A stretch of DNA of 61,698 bases from Bacteroidetes bacterium GWF2_35_48 (GCA_001769125.1 MEOG01000099.1:11220-72917), one strand, 5' to 3'. Shown: positions 35,070 through 44,191, numbered from the stretch's first letter. Program-made: numbers and translations. Notes: generated by a model from the sequence alone, not told the origin.

Positions 35070-36170
35070 TCACAACCCATAAACCCCCAACAAAACTTTC
35101 TTCTCATTTTCCCACGTTAATTCTTCTTTTGCATGAGCAATATTTTTCAACCAAATAGAACGCAGACTGTCATCTGTAAGCATTTTTTGAATTTGAAACG
35201 CCAGTTTTTTCGGTTCTCGAGATTCACAAATTTCGCCTGTTTTATATTGTTCAACAATTTTTCGCATTTCCGGCAAATCTGAAATCAGTACAGGTATTCC
35301 GGCATGCAGGTAATCAAACAATTTATTGGGCAGAGAAAAATAGTAATTCAGACCTTCCGGCTCTTCAAGCGAAATCCCGATATGTGCTTGTTTTGTATAA
35401 CGCTGTAATTCTGCAAAAGGAACTTTTCCCACAAATAGAACTTTTTCACTTACATTGTATTTGAATACTAATTGTTTTAATCCTTCACGAATATCGCCGT
35501 CTCCGATTATCCAGAATATTGCATTCTCAATGTATTGCATTGCCTCAATCACGTTTTCAATACCTCTGCCTACATTAAGCGCTCCCTGATATATAATTAC
35601 TTTTTTTGCGGATGCTTTTGTTTTAGAAATACCGATCTGAATTCTATTGTTTTTTTCAGGAATATTTCTGACAACTTTCATGTCAATTCCGTATTTTTCT
35701 TTATAAATACTGGCGATGCTTTCACATACGGTGTATGAATATTTAATTTTTGGCAGTAAAAATTTTTCTATTTTCAACCAAAAGCTTTGAATATTTTTTC
35801 TGTGTATAAGTTCGGGTACTTCAGTAAAATATTCATGACTGTCGTACACTAATTTTTTAAAGCGTATTTTTGATGCAAGAAAACATGCCGGAAGTGTATC
35901 TAAATCATTCGCTACAACAATATCAAAACGTGAAAACAAAAGAAATAAAAATAGCCGGATATTGTAGAAAGCATAAAAAGCCGGACCTTTTGTAAATGGC
36001 AAAGAAAATCTTTTGGTTTTATATTTTCTTTCTCCAACAGGCAAGCTTTTCGGAAGAACACGACCAACAAGTTTAACAGAACAACCTGTTTCATGCAGCG
36101 ACATAGCAATTTTATGAACACGCTGGTCCGATACTAAATCATTCGTTACTGCAAGAATTATCCTTTTCAC
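35070..36170 (-). CDS. Glycosyltransferase family 4 protein
   Basis: A 366-residue GT-B fold glycosyltransferase with a GTG start. The N-terminal half has VTNDLVSDQRVHKIAMSL and DIVVANDLDTLPACFLAS; the C-terminal half has VIIYQGALNVGRGIENVIEAM, IIGDGDIREGLKQLV, VLFVGKVPFAELQRY and the donor-binding GISLEEPEGLNYYFSLPNKLFDYLHAGIPVL with the E...N.K.FEY-like motif. GT4 enzymes transfer sugars from nucleotide donors, often into surface polysaccharide. It is isolated, and acceptor and donor cannot be told. Confidence 0.9.
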   Translation of the reverse strand: MKRIILAVTNDLVSDQRVHKIAMSLHETGCSVKLVGRVLPKSLPVGERKYKTKRFSLPFTKGPAFYAFYNIRLFLFLLFSRFDIVVANDLDTLPACFLASKIRFKKLVYDSHEYFTEVPELIHRKNIQSFWLKIEKFLLPKIKYSYTVCESIASIYKEKYGIDMKVVRNIPEKNNRIQIGISKTKASAKKVIIYQGALNVGRGIENVIEAMQYIENAIFWIIGDGDIREGLKQLVFKYNVSEKVLFVGKVPFAELQRYTKQAHIGISLEEPEGLNYYFSLPNKLFDYLHAGIPVLISDLPEMRKIVEQYKTGEICESREPKKLAFQIQKMLTDDSLRSIWLKNIAHAKEELTWENEKKVLLGVYGL

Positions 36171-37026
36171 AAGAAATTTTTCTGTAAAATAAATAAAAAA
36201 AGATTACAAAAAATAATGCTGCTTATTCGAGAAATTTAATAGTGCTATACCACGGCTATAATTTGCACTTGAGAGCCCTGTAAAGTAGTAATACGGGCAG
36301 AAAATACTTTTCTTTTTCTACTCCTACTCGCCACACTGCGATGCGCTGAGCTTGCCGAAGTGAGCGTAGTCGAAGTGCTATTCCTACTCCAAATTTGAAA
36401 ATTACATATTAAGCAATCACAAATTCAAAAAATAAAGCATGAGACCACTCAGAAAACCTTTCTGCCACAGACCTGCCTTGTCGGCAGACAGGTTACGCCA
36501 ATTTTCACAGATTATTAATTCTATTAATCAGTTAATTAAATCTGTGTTAATTCGTGAAATCAATGGCAAATTAATAAAATAATACTTTTCGGAGGAGACT
36601 CATAATTAATGGAGCAAATATATTTACTTATTTTGTTTTTTCAATAGATTCTTTTTGGTATAAAATCTTTACCGCTTTTTTTTTGGATATTTAGTGTTTG
36701 TCCAAAAGATGTGTCCACACGGTAGCTTGTCGGCAGATTTACCTGATGTAAATTTACCTGTAGTAAACAGGCAGGCAGGTTTGTATAACCAGCCTGCGTC
36801 TGGCAGGTCATCGGCAAATATCAAAAAAAAAACCTTTTCAGAGGGAATTCAAGTATATGCAGAAATTGGCGTTTTCTTGCTGACATTTATAGTAATATTT
36901 AGGCTAACCCCTACATGCAACCATTGGAAGCTATTGTTAGTCTATTGAATAGCATCATAATGATAAATATCATATCAATAACATAAAAAACCCATTGAAA
37001 TAGAATTTTAAATACTTTTTTTTTAT
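36171..37026. other. Gene-free repeat-rich gap
   Basis: No gene is supported here. It holds a GCTTGCCGAAGTGAGC/GTAGTCGAAGTG segment (36350-36380), CCTGCC/GGCAGG-type motifs (36470-36495 and 36765-36815), TCTGTGTTAATTCGTG (36540-36555) and one copy of the GTGTCCACACGGTAGC repeat (36711). A short open frame at 36694-36948 is translated repeat sequence. Confidence 0.7.
36711..36726 (+). repeat. GTGTCCACACGGTAGC repeat, copy 1
   Basis: Identical 16-mers occur inverted at 42574-42589 and direct at 42766-42781. The last is also preceded by AAAAGAT, as here. The first two copies bracket the T9SS giant, PqqD and peptide genes as an inverted pair. Confidence 0.75.
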
Positions 37027-37034
37027 TAAATTTG
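37027..37034 (+). promoter_or_regulatory. Putative -7 element of the 1600-residue T9SS gene
   Basis: TAAATTTG, 37 bases before the ATG. No -33 TTTG at standard distance. If used, the transcript would include the PqqD gene. Confidence 0.5.
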
Positions 37035-37070
37035 TGAGATTTTAAATAGTAAAATATAAAATATCTTAAT

Positions 37071-40000
37071 ATGAAAACATTTATACGTTTATCGCTTTTA
37101 ATTAGCTTTGTTGTTTGTTTTATTACTTCATCTTATGCTCAGACTCAATGGTACTGGACAAACACAGGAGGAGACAATGCATGGAGTAATTCTGACAACT
37201 GGGACGATGGTTATGGTGGAACCGGATCACCTGCAGCTGGAGATGATATTATTTTTGACGGTGACATTTCTACAGGAAACTGTAATTTAGATGTAACTAC
37301 ATTTAATACTCCCACCTCCAGAATAAATTCGATAACCTTTTACAATGGCTTTTCCAATTCATTTAATCAAAATATTGTCTTTTATGTTTTAACTGTAACT
37401 CTTTCAGCAGGAACATTCGCACAGGGAGCAGCTTTGTATGTAGGCGATCAAACTTTGGTTGATGGCACTTTAACTATTGATGGAGGTACTTTTTCAGGAG
37501 CTACGCAAGCTATATATATAAATGGGACATTTACAATATCCAGTGGAACATTTAATGCCACTACTGGAACAACCAGATTTATTAGAGATTTTTCTGTTTC
37601 AGGGGGAACTTTTGATGCTGGCACAGGTACTTGTCTTTTTACAACTATGTCATCATCCGTCCTAAGCTTAACAATTGCAGGAACTGTAGATTTTTATAAA
37701 TTAACCCTTTCTGCAGCAAATATCCTTAATAATACCGATAATTATACTTTTGTAATTAGCAATACGATAACAGCAAATAACACACTGATGTTAGCTACAG
37801 GTTTATCAGCCGGATCCCGATCTATTTCAATAAATACCGGCACTATAAATGTTGAAGCAGGTTTAACCATTTCAAATACATCAACCTCAACAAATGGAGG
37901 AGGAAATGGAACCCTGAACTTCAACGGTACTATAGATCAGACTTTAACCGGACCCATTACAGACGGTCAAAAAAAACTTCCTGGTATTAAAATAGATAAA
38001 TCAAGTGGAACATTAACAATCTCGAATTACATAACAACCGCAGGAAACTGGGAATATGCCAGTGGTACAATTGACTTTGGGACATCTACTGTTACATTTG
38101 CAGGATCAAGTTCACAAACTATAAAAGGCGCACAAAATACCAGTTTTTACAATCTTACTAAAAACACTTCCCAAATCCTCACTATTGGCGACGCTTCTAC
38201 TTCTGGAAATACTATTCAGGCAACCAATGCATTCACATGGACCGACAATAACGACAAAATAACCGTTGGCAATGGGCAAAATGTAACTTTTAAAGTTCCG
38301 GGTGCTATTACCATTAATGGTGGGCAAACTCTTGAATCTACTTCAAACGGCACATTTGATTGCAACGGCACATGGACGAATGACGGTACTTTCACTCATG
38401 GTAACGGAACTGTTATTATGCGCGGAACTGCTGCAAGTATAACCGGATCAGCATCTGTTAATTCATTTTATAATCTTACATTAAATCATTCATCTGCAGG
38501 AACAGTTACTATTCCTTCACAAAAAGCAGTAACTGTAACCAATACACTTACTTTAACAAGTGCAAATTCCTCTCTTTTGGTGGATGGCTCTGCATCCGGT
38601 ACTAGTGTTTACTCCGGTTCTTTAATAACAGGCAGCATCTCAAATACAGGGGGAGCTTGTAAATTTAAAACCGGAATTTTAAAAGAAAAGTGGCATTGTA
38701 TTTCTTCACCTGTAAGTACTGCAAGTATTCCTTCTGTTTTTGACGATCTGGCCACACATAATGATAATTTATACTGGTACAACGAAACCGTTGCTGATGG
38801 TTATTGGACGCAGATAACTTCCGGGAATATGGGAGTAGCTAAAGGGTATTACATCTATTACTTTAATAATAAATTTAAAACCTATACAGGTGGAACTTTT
38901 AATACAGGAACACAAGGTCCTGCTTTAAGTTATACAACTTCGGGGAGGGACGGTTGGAATTTTATAGGAAACCCTTACCCATCAGCAATAGACTGGAAAG
39001 CTTCTTCCGGATGGACAAAAACAAACTTAAATGATGCAATTTATGTTAGAAATGGTTCGACTTGGGCTTCTTATGTTGGCGGTGTTGGTACAAACGGCGG
39101 TACTCGCTATGTTCAGCCAGGTCAGGGCTTTTTTGTAGTTGCCAATGCTTCGAGTCCAGTTATTAGTATGACAAATGATGTCAGGGTTCACAATACTGCA
39201 TCTTCTCTTTTAAAAGAAGCAACACAGGATTTACTTGCGCGAATAAATATTTCATGGGAAGACAGCTTGTTTTCTGATGCTGTTGTAAGGTTTAATGAAA
39301 ATGCTACAACTTCTTTTGACCCTAATTATGATGCGTATAAATTTTTCTCTGAAAATTCCAATATGCCTGAAGTTTACACTTTAGCGAATGAAGATTCAAT
39401 GTCAATAAATTCATTCCCGATATTTATTCAGGATTTTGTAATTCCACTCGGTGTGAAAACTGGTCTTGCAGGCGAATACACAATCTCTACGAATGAAATT
39501 GAGAATTTACCTACCAATGCGCAAGTTCTTCTTGAAGATATTTTGCTTGATTCTATCATTGTAATGACTACTGAAAATTCTTACATATTTACAACTATAC
39601 AAAATGATATTAATACAACTGGAAGATTTAATCTCAGATTTAACATTGTAAACCCTCCTGAAATATCTGTACAACCTACTTCACAAACAGTATGCTCTAA
39701 TGAAGCAGTTTCGTTAAGCGTTGATGTTGCATATCCTAACAGCGAAACATACCAGTGGTACAATTCAGAAGGTATTTTAGATGGAGCAATACAAAATACA
39801 TATACGATTAGTTCTGCAACATCAGCAGATCAGGATTCGTATTATTGCGTAGTTACTAATGATGATGGTTCTGTTCAGAGTGATGCTGCGGTTCTTACAG
39901 TTAATAACTCTGTTGCCGTAAGTAATCAACCAGCAGGAATCAGTATTTGCGAAAACGAAAATTACTCTTTATCTGTTAATGCAGATGGCACTGGAATAGC

Positions 40001-41873
40001 TTACCAATGGTATAAAGACAATACACTCTTAACCGGAGAAACTTCTTCTTCCGTTTCTTTAAATATTATTTCTTCCGAAGAAGCCGGAACATACTATTGT
40101 GAAATTACAGGAGTTTGTAACACAATCAATACGGATAATGCAGTTGTAGCAGTAAAACCTCTTCCAATAGTTGATTTAGGAACAAACCAAACTGTTTGCG
40201 AAGGTACACCCGTAACTTTAGATGCTGGAAACACCGGTGCTGAATTTTTATGGTCTACCGAAGAAACAACGCAAACCATCAGCCTTGCAACATCAGGTAC
40301 GTATATTGTTGTTGTTTCTAAAGATAATTGCACTACAACAGCGCAGGTTGATGTTACGATTAATCCATTACCTATAGTTGATTTAGGAAACGACAACACG
40401 CTTTGTGAAACATCTTCTGTTGTTTTACAGGCAGGAAACCCCGGCGCTACGTATGAGTGGAGTACTGGAACAACAGGTTCGCAAATTACTGTAACCACTA
40501 CAGGTACGTACTCTGTAACTGTAACAAAAGATGCTTGTTCTGCTACAGATGAAGTTTCGTATGTTTTCAATCCGTTCCCTGTTGTGAATCTTGGAGCAAA
40601 TCAGGCTATTTGTAATGGAACAACGCTGACATTGGATGCTGGAAATACCGGCGCAAGCTATATCTGGTCAAACAATGCAAACGCTCAAACGCTTGATGTA
40701 ACAACCGCTGGCACTTACGAAGTTACAGTTACTGTTGATGGCTGCTCTGCTATTGATGCAATAACTATCACAACAAAACCTACTCCTTATGTTGATTTAG
40801 GCTCTGACTCTGAAGTGTGCCAGGGAACGTATGTTTCTCTTGATGCAGGTTTTGTAACAGGTAATACGTATTTGTGGAGTACTGGCTCTCAAAATCAGAT
40901 ATTAAATCCAACACAAACGGGTATTTATTCTGTAACCGTAACGCGTGATGGTTGTTCAGGTGAAGGCACTGTAGGTATTGTTTTCAATGCGATTCCAACG
41001 GTAGATTTAGGTCAGAATATTACTGCCTGTGATAATGAAAATATTTCTCTATATGCAGGAATTTCAGGAGCGCAGTATTTATGGTCATCAAATGAGACGA
41101 CACAGACAATTGTTCCCTTATACACCGGTTCATATTCTGTAACTGTTACACAAAACGGCTGTTCAAATTACGATGCTGTTTATGTTCAAATCAAGTCCAC
41201 TCCTTATGTTGAGCTTGGTTCCGATATTGAAACTTGCGAAGGCTTACCTGTAGCACTTGATGCAGGTTATATCAACGGAAATAGTTATACATGGAGTTCC
41301 GGTTCGCATTATCAGACAATTTCTGTTAGTGAATCTGGAACTTATTCTGTTACTGTTACAAACAATGGTTGCTCAAGCACCGATGAAATTGGTGTAACAA
41401 TCAATCTGCTTCCTGTTGTTGATTTGGGAACAAGTATTGAGTTATGCGCAGGTTGTTCAACAATTTTCGATGCAGGAAATTCAGGATCAATTTATGCATG
41501 GTCAACTTCTGAAACAACACAAACAATTTCAGTTTCGGAAGCAGGTACTTATACCGTTACCGTAACATCGCCTGAAGGTTGCTCAACAATCGAAAGTGTT
41601 GTTGTGGATATTTCTACTGGCAACAATTCATTAACATTATCAGAGCAAATAGATATTTTCCCGAACCCTGTTATTAATGTATTAAATGTACATACTAATT
41701 ATACCGGTTTTTACAAAATCGTACTTTCGGATATTCAGGGCAAGGTAAAAATGAGTATAAATACTGATAAAAATCACAGTGTTCTTGATATGAATTCTAT
41801 AGAAAATGGCGTATATTTGTTGCAAATTATTTCAGCAGAAAAAACAACTATTGAAAAAATTATAAAACACTAA
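37071..41873 (+). CDS. Giant T9SS-sorted surface protein (1600 residues)
   Basis: Signal peptide ending SSYAQ, then a beta-rich region opening WYWTNTGGDNAWSNSDNWDDG (a 'G8-like' head), repeated beta-helix-type strands (about 60-510) and a module at about 515-745 (LITGSISNTGGACKFKTG, WNFIGNPYPSAIDW, QPGQGFFVVAN) shared with the giant at 50336. Two Ig-like domains (about 860-1030) and seven units starting VDLG....C (about 1030-1510) follow. Residues about 1520-1600 are a type A T9SS sorting domain (IDIFPNPVINVLNVH...GVYLLQI). It should be attached to the cell surface or released, perhaps as an adhesin. The PqqD-like gene begins 4 bp after its stop, which suggests co-transcription. Confidence 0.9.
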   Translation: MKTFIRLSLLISFVVCFITSSYAQTQWYWTNTGGDNAWSNSDNWDDGYGGTGSPAAGDDIIFDGDISTGNCNLDVTTFNTPTSRINSITFYNGFSNSFNQNIVFYVLTVTLSAGTFAQGAALYVGDQTLVDGTLTIDGGTFSGATQAIYINGTFTISSGTFNATTGTTRFIRDFSVSGGTFDAGTGTCLFTTMSSSVLSLTIAGTVDFYKLTLSAANILNNTDNYTFVISNTITANNTLMLATGLSAGSRSISINTGTINVEAGLTISNTSTSTNGGGNGTLNFNGTIDQTLTGPITDGQKKLPGIKIDKSSGTLTISNYITTAGNWEYASGTIDFGTSTVTFAGSSSQTIKGAQNTSFYNLTKNTSQILTIGDASTSGNTIQATNAFTWTDNNDKITVGNGQNVTFKVPGAITINGGQTLESTSNGTFDCNGTWTNDGTFTHGNGTVIMRGTAASITGSASVNSFYNLTLNHSSAGTVTIPSQKAVTVTNTLTLTSANSSLLVDGSASGTSVYSGSLITGSISNTGGACKFKTGILKEKWHCISSPVSTASIPSVFDDLATHNDNLYWYNETVADGYWTQITSGNMGVAKGYYIYYFNNKFKTYTGGTFNTGTQGPALSYTTSGRDGWNFIGNPYPSAIDWKASSGWTKTNLNDAIYVRNGSTWASYVGGVGTNGGTRYVQPGQGFFVVANASSPVISMTNDVRVHNTASSLLKEATQDLLARINISWEDSLFSDAVVRFNENATTSFDPNYDAYKFFSENSNMPEVYTLANEDSMSINSFPIFIQDFVIPLGVKTGLAGEYTISTNEIENLPTNAQVLLEDILLDSIIVMTTENSYIFTTIQNDINTTGRFNLRFNIVNPPEISVQPTSQTVCSNEAVSLSVDVAYPNSETYQWYNSEGILDGAIQNTYTISSATSADQDSYYCVVTNDDGSVQSDAAVLTVNNSVAVSNQPAGISICENENYSLSVNADGTGIAYQWYKDNTLLTGETSSSVSLNIISSEEAGTYYCEITGVCNTINTDNAVVAVKPLPIVDLGTNQTVCEGTPVTLDAGNTGAEFLWSTEETTQTISLATSGTYIVVVSKDNCTTTAQVDVTINPLPIVDLGNDNTLCETSSVVLQAGNPGATYEWSTGTTGSQITVTTTGTYSVTVTKDACSATDEVSYVFNPFPVVNLGANQAICNGTTLTLDAGNTGASYIWSNNANAQTLDVTTAGTYEVTVTVDGCSAIDAITITTKPTPYVDLGSDSEVCQGTYVSLDAGFVTGNTYLWSTGSQNQILNPTQTGIYSVTVTRDGCSGEGTVGIVFNAIPTVDLGQNITACDNENISLYAGISGAQYLWSSNETTQTIVPLYTGSYSVTVTQNGCSNYDAVYVQIKSTPYVELGSDIETCEGLPVALDAGYINGNSYTWSSGSHYQTISVSESGTYSVTVTNNGCSSTDEIGVTINLLPVVDLGTSIELCAGCSTIFDAGNSGSIYAWSTSETTQTISVSEAGTYTVTVTSPEGCSTIESVVVDISTGNNSLTLSEQIDIFPNPVINVLNVHTNYTGFYKIVLSDIQGKVKMSINTDKNHSVLDMNSIENGVYLLQIISAEKTTIEKIIKH

Positions 41874-41877
41874 AGCC

Positions 41878-42162
41878 ATGAGAGAATTATTAATGAGAAT
41901 ACTGCGAAAAAAGCAAAATCTTGTTGCCCGTAGAGTTGGCGACGAGTACATTCTTGTTCCTGTTGTCAATAAAGTAGCAGAAATGGACAAGGTTTACACA
42001 CTGAATGAGGTGGGCGCTTTTATCTGGGATCAGATAGACGGGAAAAAAACTGTTGATGAAATAATTCAGGCAGTAACACATCAGTATGAGGTTAAACGTA
42101 TTATTGCTCAGGATGATGTGATAAATTTTATTAAAAAAACTGAAAATATAATTTTGAATTAA
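41878..42162 (+). CDS. PqqD-family peptide-binding (RRE) protein
   Basis: A 94-residue protein with the PqqD fold: a basic start (RKKQNLVARRVGDEYILVPV), a beta-hairpin, then YTLNEVGAFIWDQIDGKKTVDEIIQAV, the characteristic PqqD helix region, and a C-terminal helix. PqqD-like domains act as RiPP recognition elements, binding the leader of a precursor peptide and presenting it to modifying enzymes. Here it lies 4 bp after the giant T9SS gene and 41 bp before a 52-residue peptide gene with a matching YxxP motif. A kinase-like protein, a peptidase and an exporter follow, so a chaperone for that peptide is the best-supported role. It is not a PQQ biosynthesis gene, since no pqqACE is present. Confidence 0.88.
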   Translation: MRELLMRILRKKQNLVARRVGDEYILVPVVNKVAEMDKVYTLNEVGAFIWDQIDGKKTVDEIIQAVTHQYEVKRIIAQDDVINFIKKTENIILN

Positions 42163-42181
42163 AGAAATAATTATATTTTTG
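42153..42181 (+). promoter_or_regulatory. Promoter of the small peptide gene
   Basis: TTTG at 42153-42156 and TATTTTTG at 42174-42181, 17 nt apart (slightly short of 19). The peptide ATG is 23 bases on. The -33 element overlaps the end of the PqqD gene. Confidence 0.55.
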
Positions 42182-42203
42182 AAAATTATTTGAATGCGAC
42201 TTG

Positions 42204-42362
42204 ATGATTGAAACTAAAATAGTAACCAAAAAAAAGAATTACATCTCACCTGATTTTGAGGAGATACTAATTGACTCAAGCATCACGCTTATAATGCAAT
42301 CTCCCGGAGGCGATCCTGATCCCGGAAGCAGTAGTGGCGACCCCGGCGATGATGAATGGTAA
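42204..42362 (+). CDS. Candidate 52-residue precursor peptide (RiPP-like)
   Basis: A short gene encoding 52 residues. It opens MIETKIVTKKKNYISPDFEE and continues ILIDSSITLIMQ, then a tail from residue 33 of Ser/Pro/Gly/Asp only, apart from the final Glu-Trp (SPGGDPDPGSSSGDPGDDEW). A basic, amphipathic leader with YISPDF (residues 13-18; YxxPxF) resembles the YxxPxL recognition motif of lasso-peptide leaders bound by PqqD-type RREs. The change from hydrophobic leader to acidic Gly/Pro tail near residue 32 marks a likely cleavage zone. Own promoter upstream, strong terminator 18 bp after the stop. It has no Cys or Thr-rich core and no known modifying enzyme beside it. A coding role is supported by composition and position; no homologue can be checked here. 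Confidence 0.7.
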   Translation: MIETKIVTKKKNYISPDFEEILIDSSITLIMQSPGGDPDPGSSSGDPGDDEW

Positions 42363-42380
42363 AAAGAAAATAATAAGCAA

Positions 42381-42413
42381 AAAAGAAGAAACATTGTTTC
42401 TTCTTTTTTTTTA
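42381..42413 (+). terminator. Terminator of the small peptide gene
   Basis: AAAAGAAGAAAC (42381-42392) pairs with GTTTCTTCTTTT (42396-42407) around ATT, followed by more Ts. It lies 18 bases after the peptide stop and isolates that transcript from the kinase gene. Confidence 0.9.
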
Positions 42414-42425
42414 AAATGGATACTA

Positions 42426-42849
42426 TTGTCCGATAAAATTTTATTAATCACTTTAAACATGTCACTACAACACGTTTTCATGACAGGATGCTCCTACCTG
42501 CTTGTCGGTCTGGCAAGTGGAGCTAATAAATTATTTTTCCCATAAACAATACGTCCTTACCTGCCAGACAGCAGCTACCGTGTGGACACAAATAATGAAA
42601 AACGACTCCGGAGGAGTCGAAGGTTTATAACCCCGAGCTCAAGCTCGGGGTATAAACAAATGAGAATAAAAAGATTTTGGCGGAAAATTTGCGTAATACC
42701 TATGCTTAGCCTGACAAAACAATATTAGTATGCAAATTTTGTGACAAAATCAAGCAAAAAAAGATGTGTCCACACGGTAGCAGACAGCAGGCTGGCGGGA
42801 CTTAAAATTAAGGAACTCCATAGGAGCGCCCTGTTTATTTATCGGACAA
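42426..42849. repeat. Repeat island between the peptide and kinase genes
   Basis: Bounded by inverted TTGTCCGATAA (42426-42436) and TTATCGGACAA (42839-42849), the latter ending two bases before the kinase ATG. It contains the inverted pair GCTACCGTGTGGACAC (42574) / GTGTCCACACGGTAGC (42766), a CCTGCC/CTGGCAGG set, the two-hairpin element copy A and a GGAACTCC...AGGAGCGCCCTG palindrome (42812-42834) related to the 46.5-kb repeats. No gene is present. Confidence 0.7.
42603..42751. repeat. Two-hairpin plus long-stem element, copy A
   Basis: Hairpin 1: CGACTCC-GGA-GGAGTCG (42603-42619). Hairpin 2: CCCCGAGC-TCAA-GCTCGGGG (42631-42650). Long stem: GATTTTGGCGGAAAATTTGC (42673-42692) with GCAAATTTTGTGACAAAATC (42732-42751), 17 of 20 paired. 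The same layout recurs at 44388-44530 with compensatory changes. Confidence 0.8.
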
Positions 42850-42851
42850 CA

Positions 42852-43733
42852 ATGAAAATGAATACTACAAAAAATATATATCTTTCAATTGCCGATCACC
42901 AGGTGTGTATTGACGTTTGTAATTTTAAAAGCGATATATGTATAGGTGCTTATTGTCGTAATTTTTTAACCGATAATTTTGCAGATATAAATTTAACAAT
43001 TAAATGTTTTTCAGGATTACCGAACCTAAATTTAACGGAAGAATTTTGTTTATTTAATGCAGAAGAATTAAATGACGCGGGCTTTGAAAATAAATGGGGT
43101 GTTTACAAGCAAAATCAAAACATTTATATTTCTGCCGTGTTGCCACAGAATGGCAGCGTAATTCTTCATCTTGTTTCTGAATCAGAAATGCATCTTTTTT
43201 TTGAAAAAGAGAGCCTCCTCATTGATCCTTTTTTACCACCCTTAGGACCGCTTATCTATTATTATCTGGCAAGTTTTAACAAAGGATTTCTTTTGCATGC
43301 TTCGGGAGTGGCGGATAACAACCACGGATATATTTTTACCGGAGTTTCAGGAATTGGTAAATCAACAATGGCAAATTTATGGAAAGATAACGGAGCGCAG
43401 GTAATTCATGATGATCGCTTGTTTATCCGTAAAAATAAAGAGGAGTTTTTCTTTTACAATACGCCCCTGTATGATGATGATACACCAAAATCTGCTCCGA
43501 TAAACGCGGTTTTTATTTTATCGCAATCGAAAGAAAATACAATTAAAAAAATTAATGGAGCAATAGCTGCTTCAAAAATTTTAGCAAATTGTATTCAACA
43601 CCCCTATGATGAAAAATTGATTTCTTCTTTGCTTGATACTGTAAGCAAGCTTAGTTTATCAGTCCCTGTATATGAATTGGGTTTTTATCCTGATTCAAAA
43701 ATCATTGATTTTATAAAAGAACATATTGGATGA
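42852..43733 (+). CDS. HPr-kinase-like (PEPCK-fold) protein
   Basis: About 293 residues from the ATG at 42852. A longer in-frame reading from 42741 is rejected because its first 37 codons are the repeat island. A strand-rich N-terminal half precedes an HprK-C-like domain: LHASGVADNNHGYIFTG, P-loop GVSGIGKST (about 164-172) and VIHDDR (about 185-190), the nucleotide- and metal-binding residues of the HPr kinase/PEPCK fold. HPr-kinase-like proteins occur in RiPP clusters, for example the paeninodin kinase that phosphorylates a precursor. With PqqD and a Ser-rich peptide upstream, peptide kinase activity is an attractive inference. Its stop overlaps the peptidase start (ATGA). Confidence 0.82.
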   Translation: MKMNTTKNIYLSIADHQVCIDVCNFKSDICIGAYCRNFLTDNFADINLTIKCFSGLPNLNLTEEFCLFNAEELNDAGFENKWGVYKQNQNIYISAVLPQNGSVILHLVSESEMHLFFEKESLLIDPFLPPLGPLIYYYLASFNKGFLLHASGVADNNHGYIFTGVSGIGKSTMANLWKDNGAQVIHDDRLFIRKNKEEFFFYNTPLYDDDTPKSAPINAVFILSQSKENTIKKINGAIAASKILANCIQHPYDEKLISSLLDTVSKLSLSVPVYELGFYPDSKIIDFIKEHIG

Positions 43734-44158
43734 TGAATATTGAGGATCGCGAGCAAATATGGGAGCTTAACAAAAAAGTTTTGCAATCGGGAGCTACCGT
43801 GAAAATACAACTTTCCGGCACCAGCATGTTTCCTTATCTGAAAAAAAACGACATCGGGTATTATCAATTTATTGCTCCGGAACTATTGCAAAAAGGGGAT
43901 ATTGTCGCTTTTGAACAGCATGAAAATTTTATTACGCACAGGTTGATAAAAATATCAAATTCAAATTTATTTTTAACACGCGGAGATGCTTGCATTGATT
44001 TCGACAAGACGATTGGAGCGAGTGCTATCATTGGGAAATTAATAAAAATTGAAAGAAACGGAAAGCTAATTTCTCTTATAACTCCTTACCGGAATTTTCT
44101 ACACAAACTTTTTGCAACACACCGGATTTTTATCCGATTGTATGCGAAATTTATTTGA
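43730..44158 (+). CDS. SipW-like S24/S26 peptidase without membrane anchor
   Basis: A 142-residue S24/S26-fold peptidase. The catalytic Ser32 is in LSGTSMFPYL, and the second active residue is His70 in NFITHRLIKI instead of the Lys of bacterial LepB, so it uses the Ser-His dyad of SipW/ER-type signal peptidases. GDIVAFEQHEN precedes it and LTRGDAC is the third motif. No transmembrane segment is seen; the protein appears cytoplasmic or peripherally attached. The start overlaps the kinase stop. In this setting it is the natural candidate to remove the leader from the 52-residue peptide, perhaps at the membrane near the exporter. Confidence 0.83.
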   Translation: MMNIEDREQIWELNKKVLQSGATVKIQLSGTSMFPYLKKNDIGYYQFIAPELLQKGDIVAFEQHENFITHRLIKISNSNLFLTRGDACIDFDKTIGASAIIGKLIKIERNGKLISLITPYRNFLHKLFATHRIFIRLYAKFI

Positions 44159-44159
44159 T

Positions 44160-44191
44160 TTTGTAAATATCCTTAATTTCTGCTATTTTTG
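44160..44191 (+). promoter_or_regulatory. Candidate promoter of the exporter gene
   Basis: TTTG (44160-44163) and TATTTTTG (44184-44191), 20 nt apart. It would give a leader of about 350 nt before the ABC gene, containing copy B of the two-hairpin element. Confidence 0.55.

Noticed and set aside
36694-36948. Open frame of 84 residues before the T9SS giant
   Set aside because: It is composed of the GTGTCCACACGGTAGC and CCTGCC-type repeats, with no domain, promoter or start context.
42741-42851. N-terminal extension of the HPr-kinase-like protein
   Set aside because: The 37 extra codons are repeat-island DNA, including the GTGTCCACACGGTAGC copy. The ATG at 42852 follows the island and opens the family-like region.
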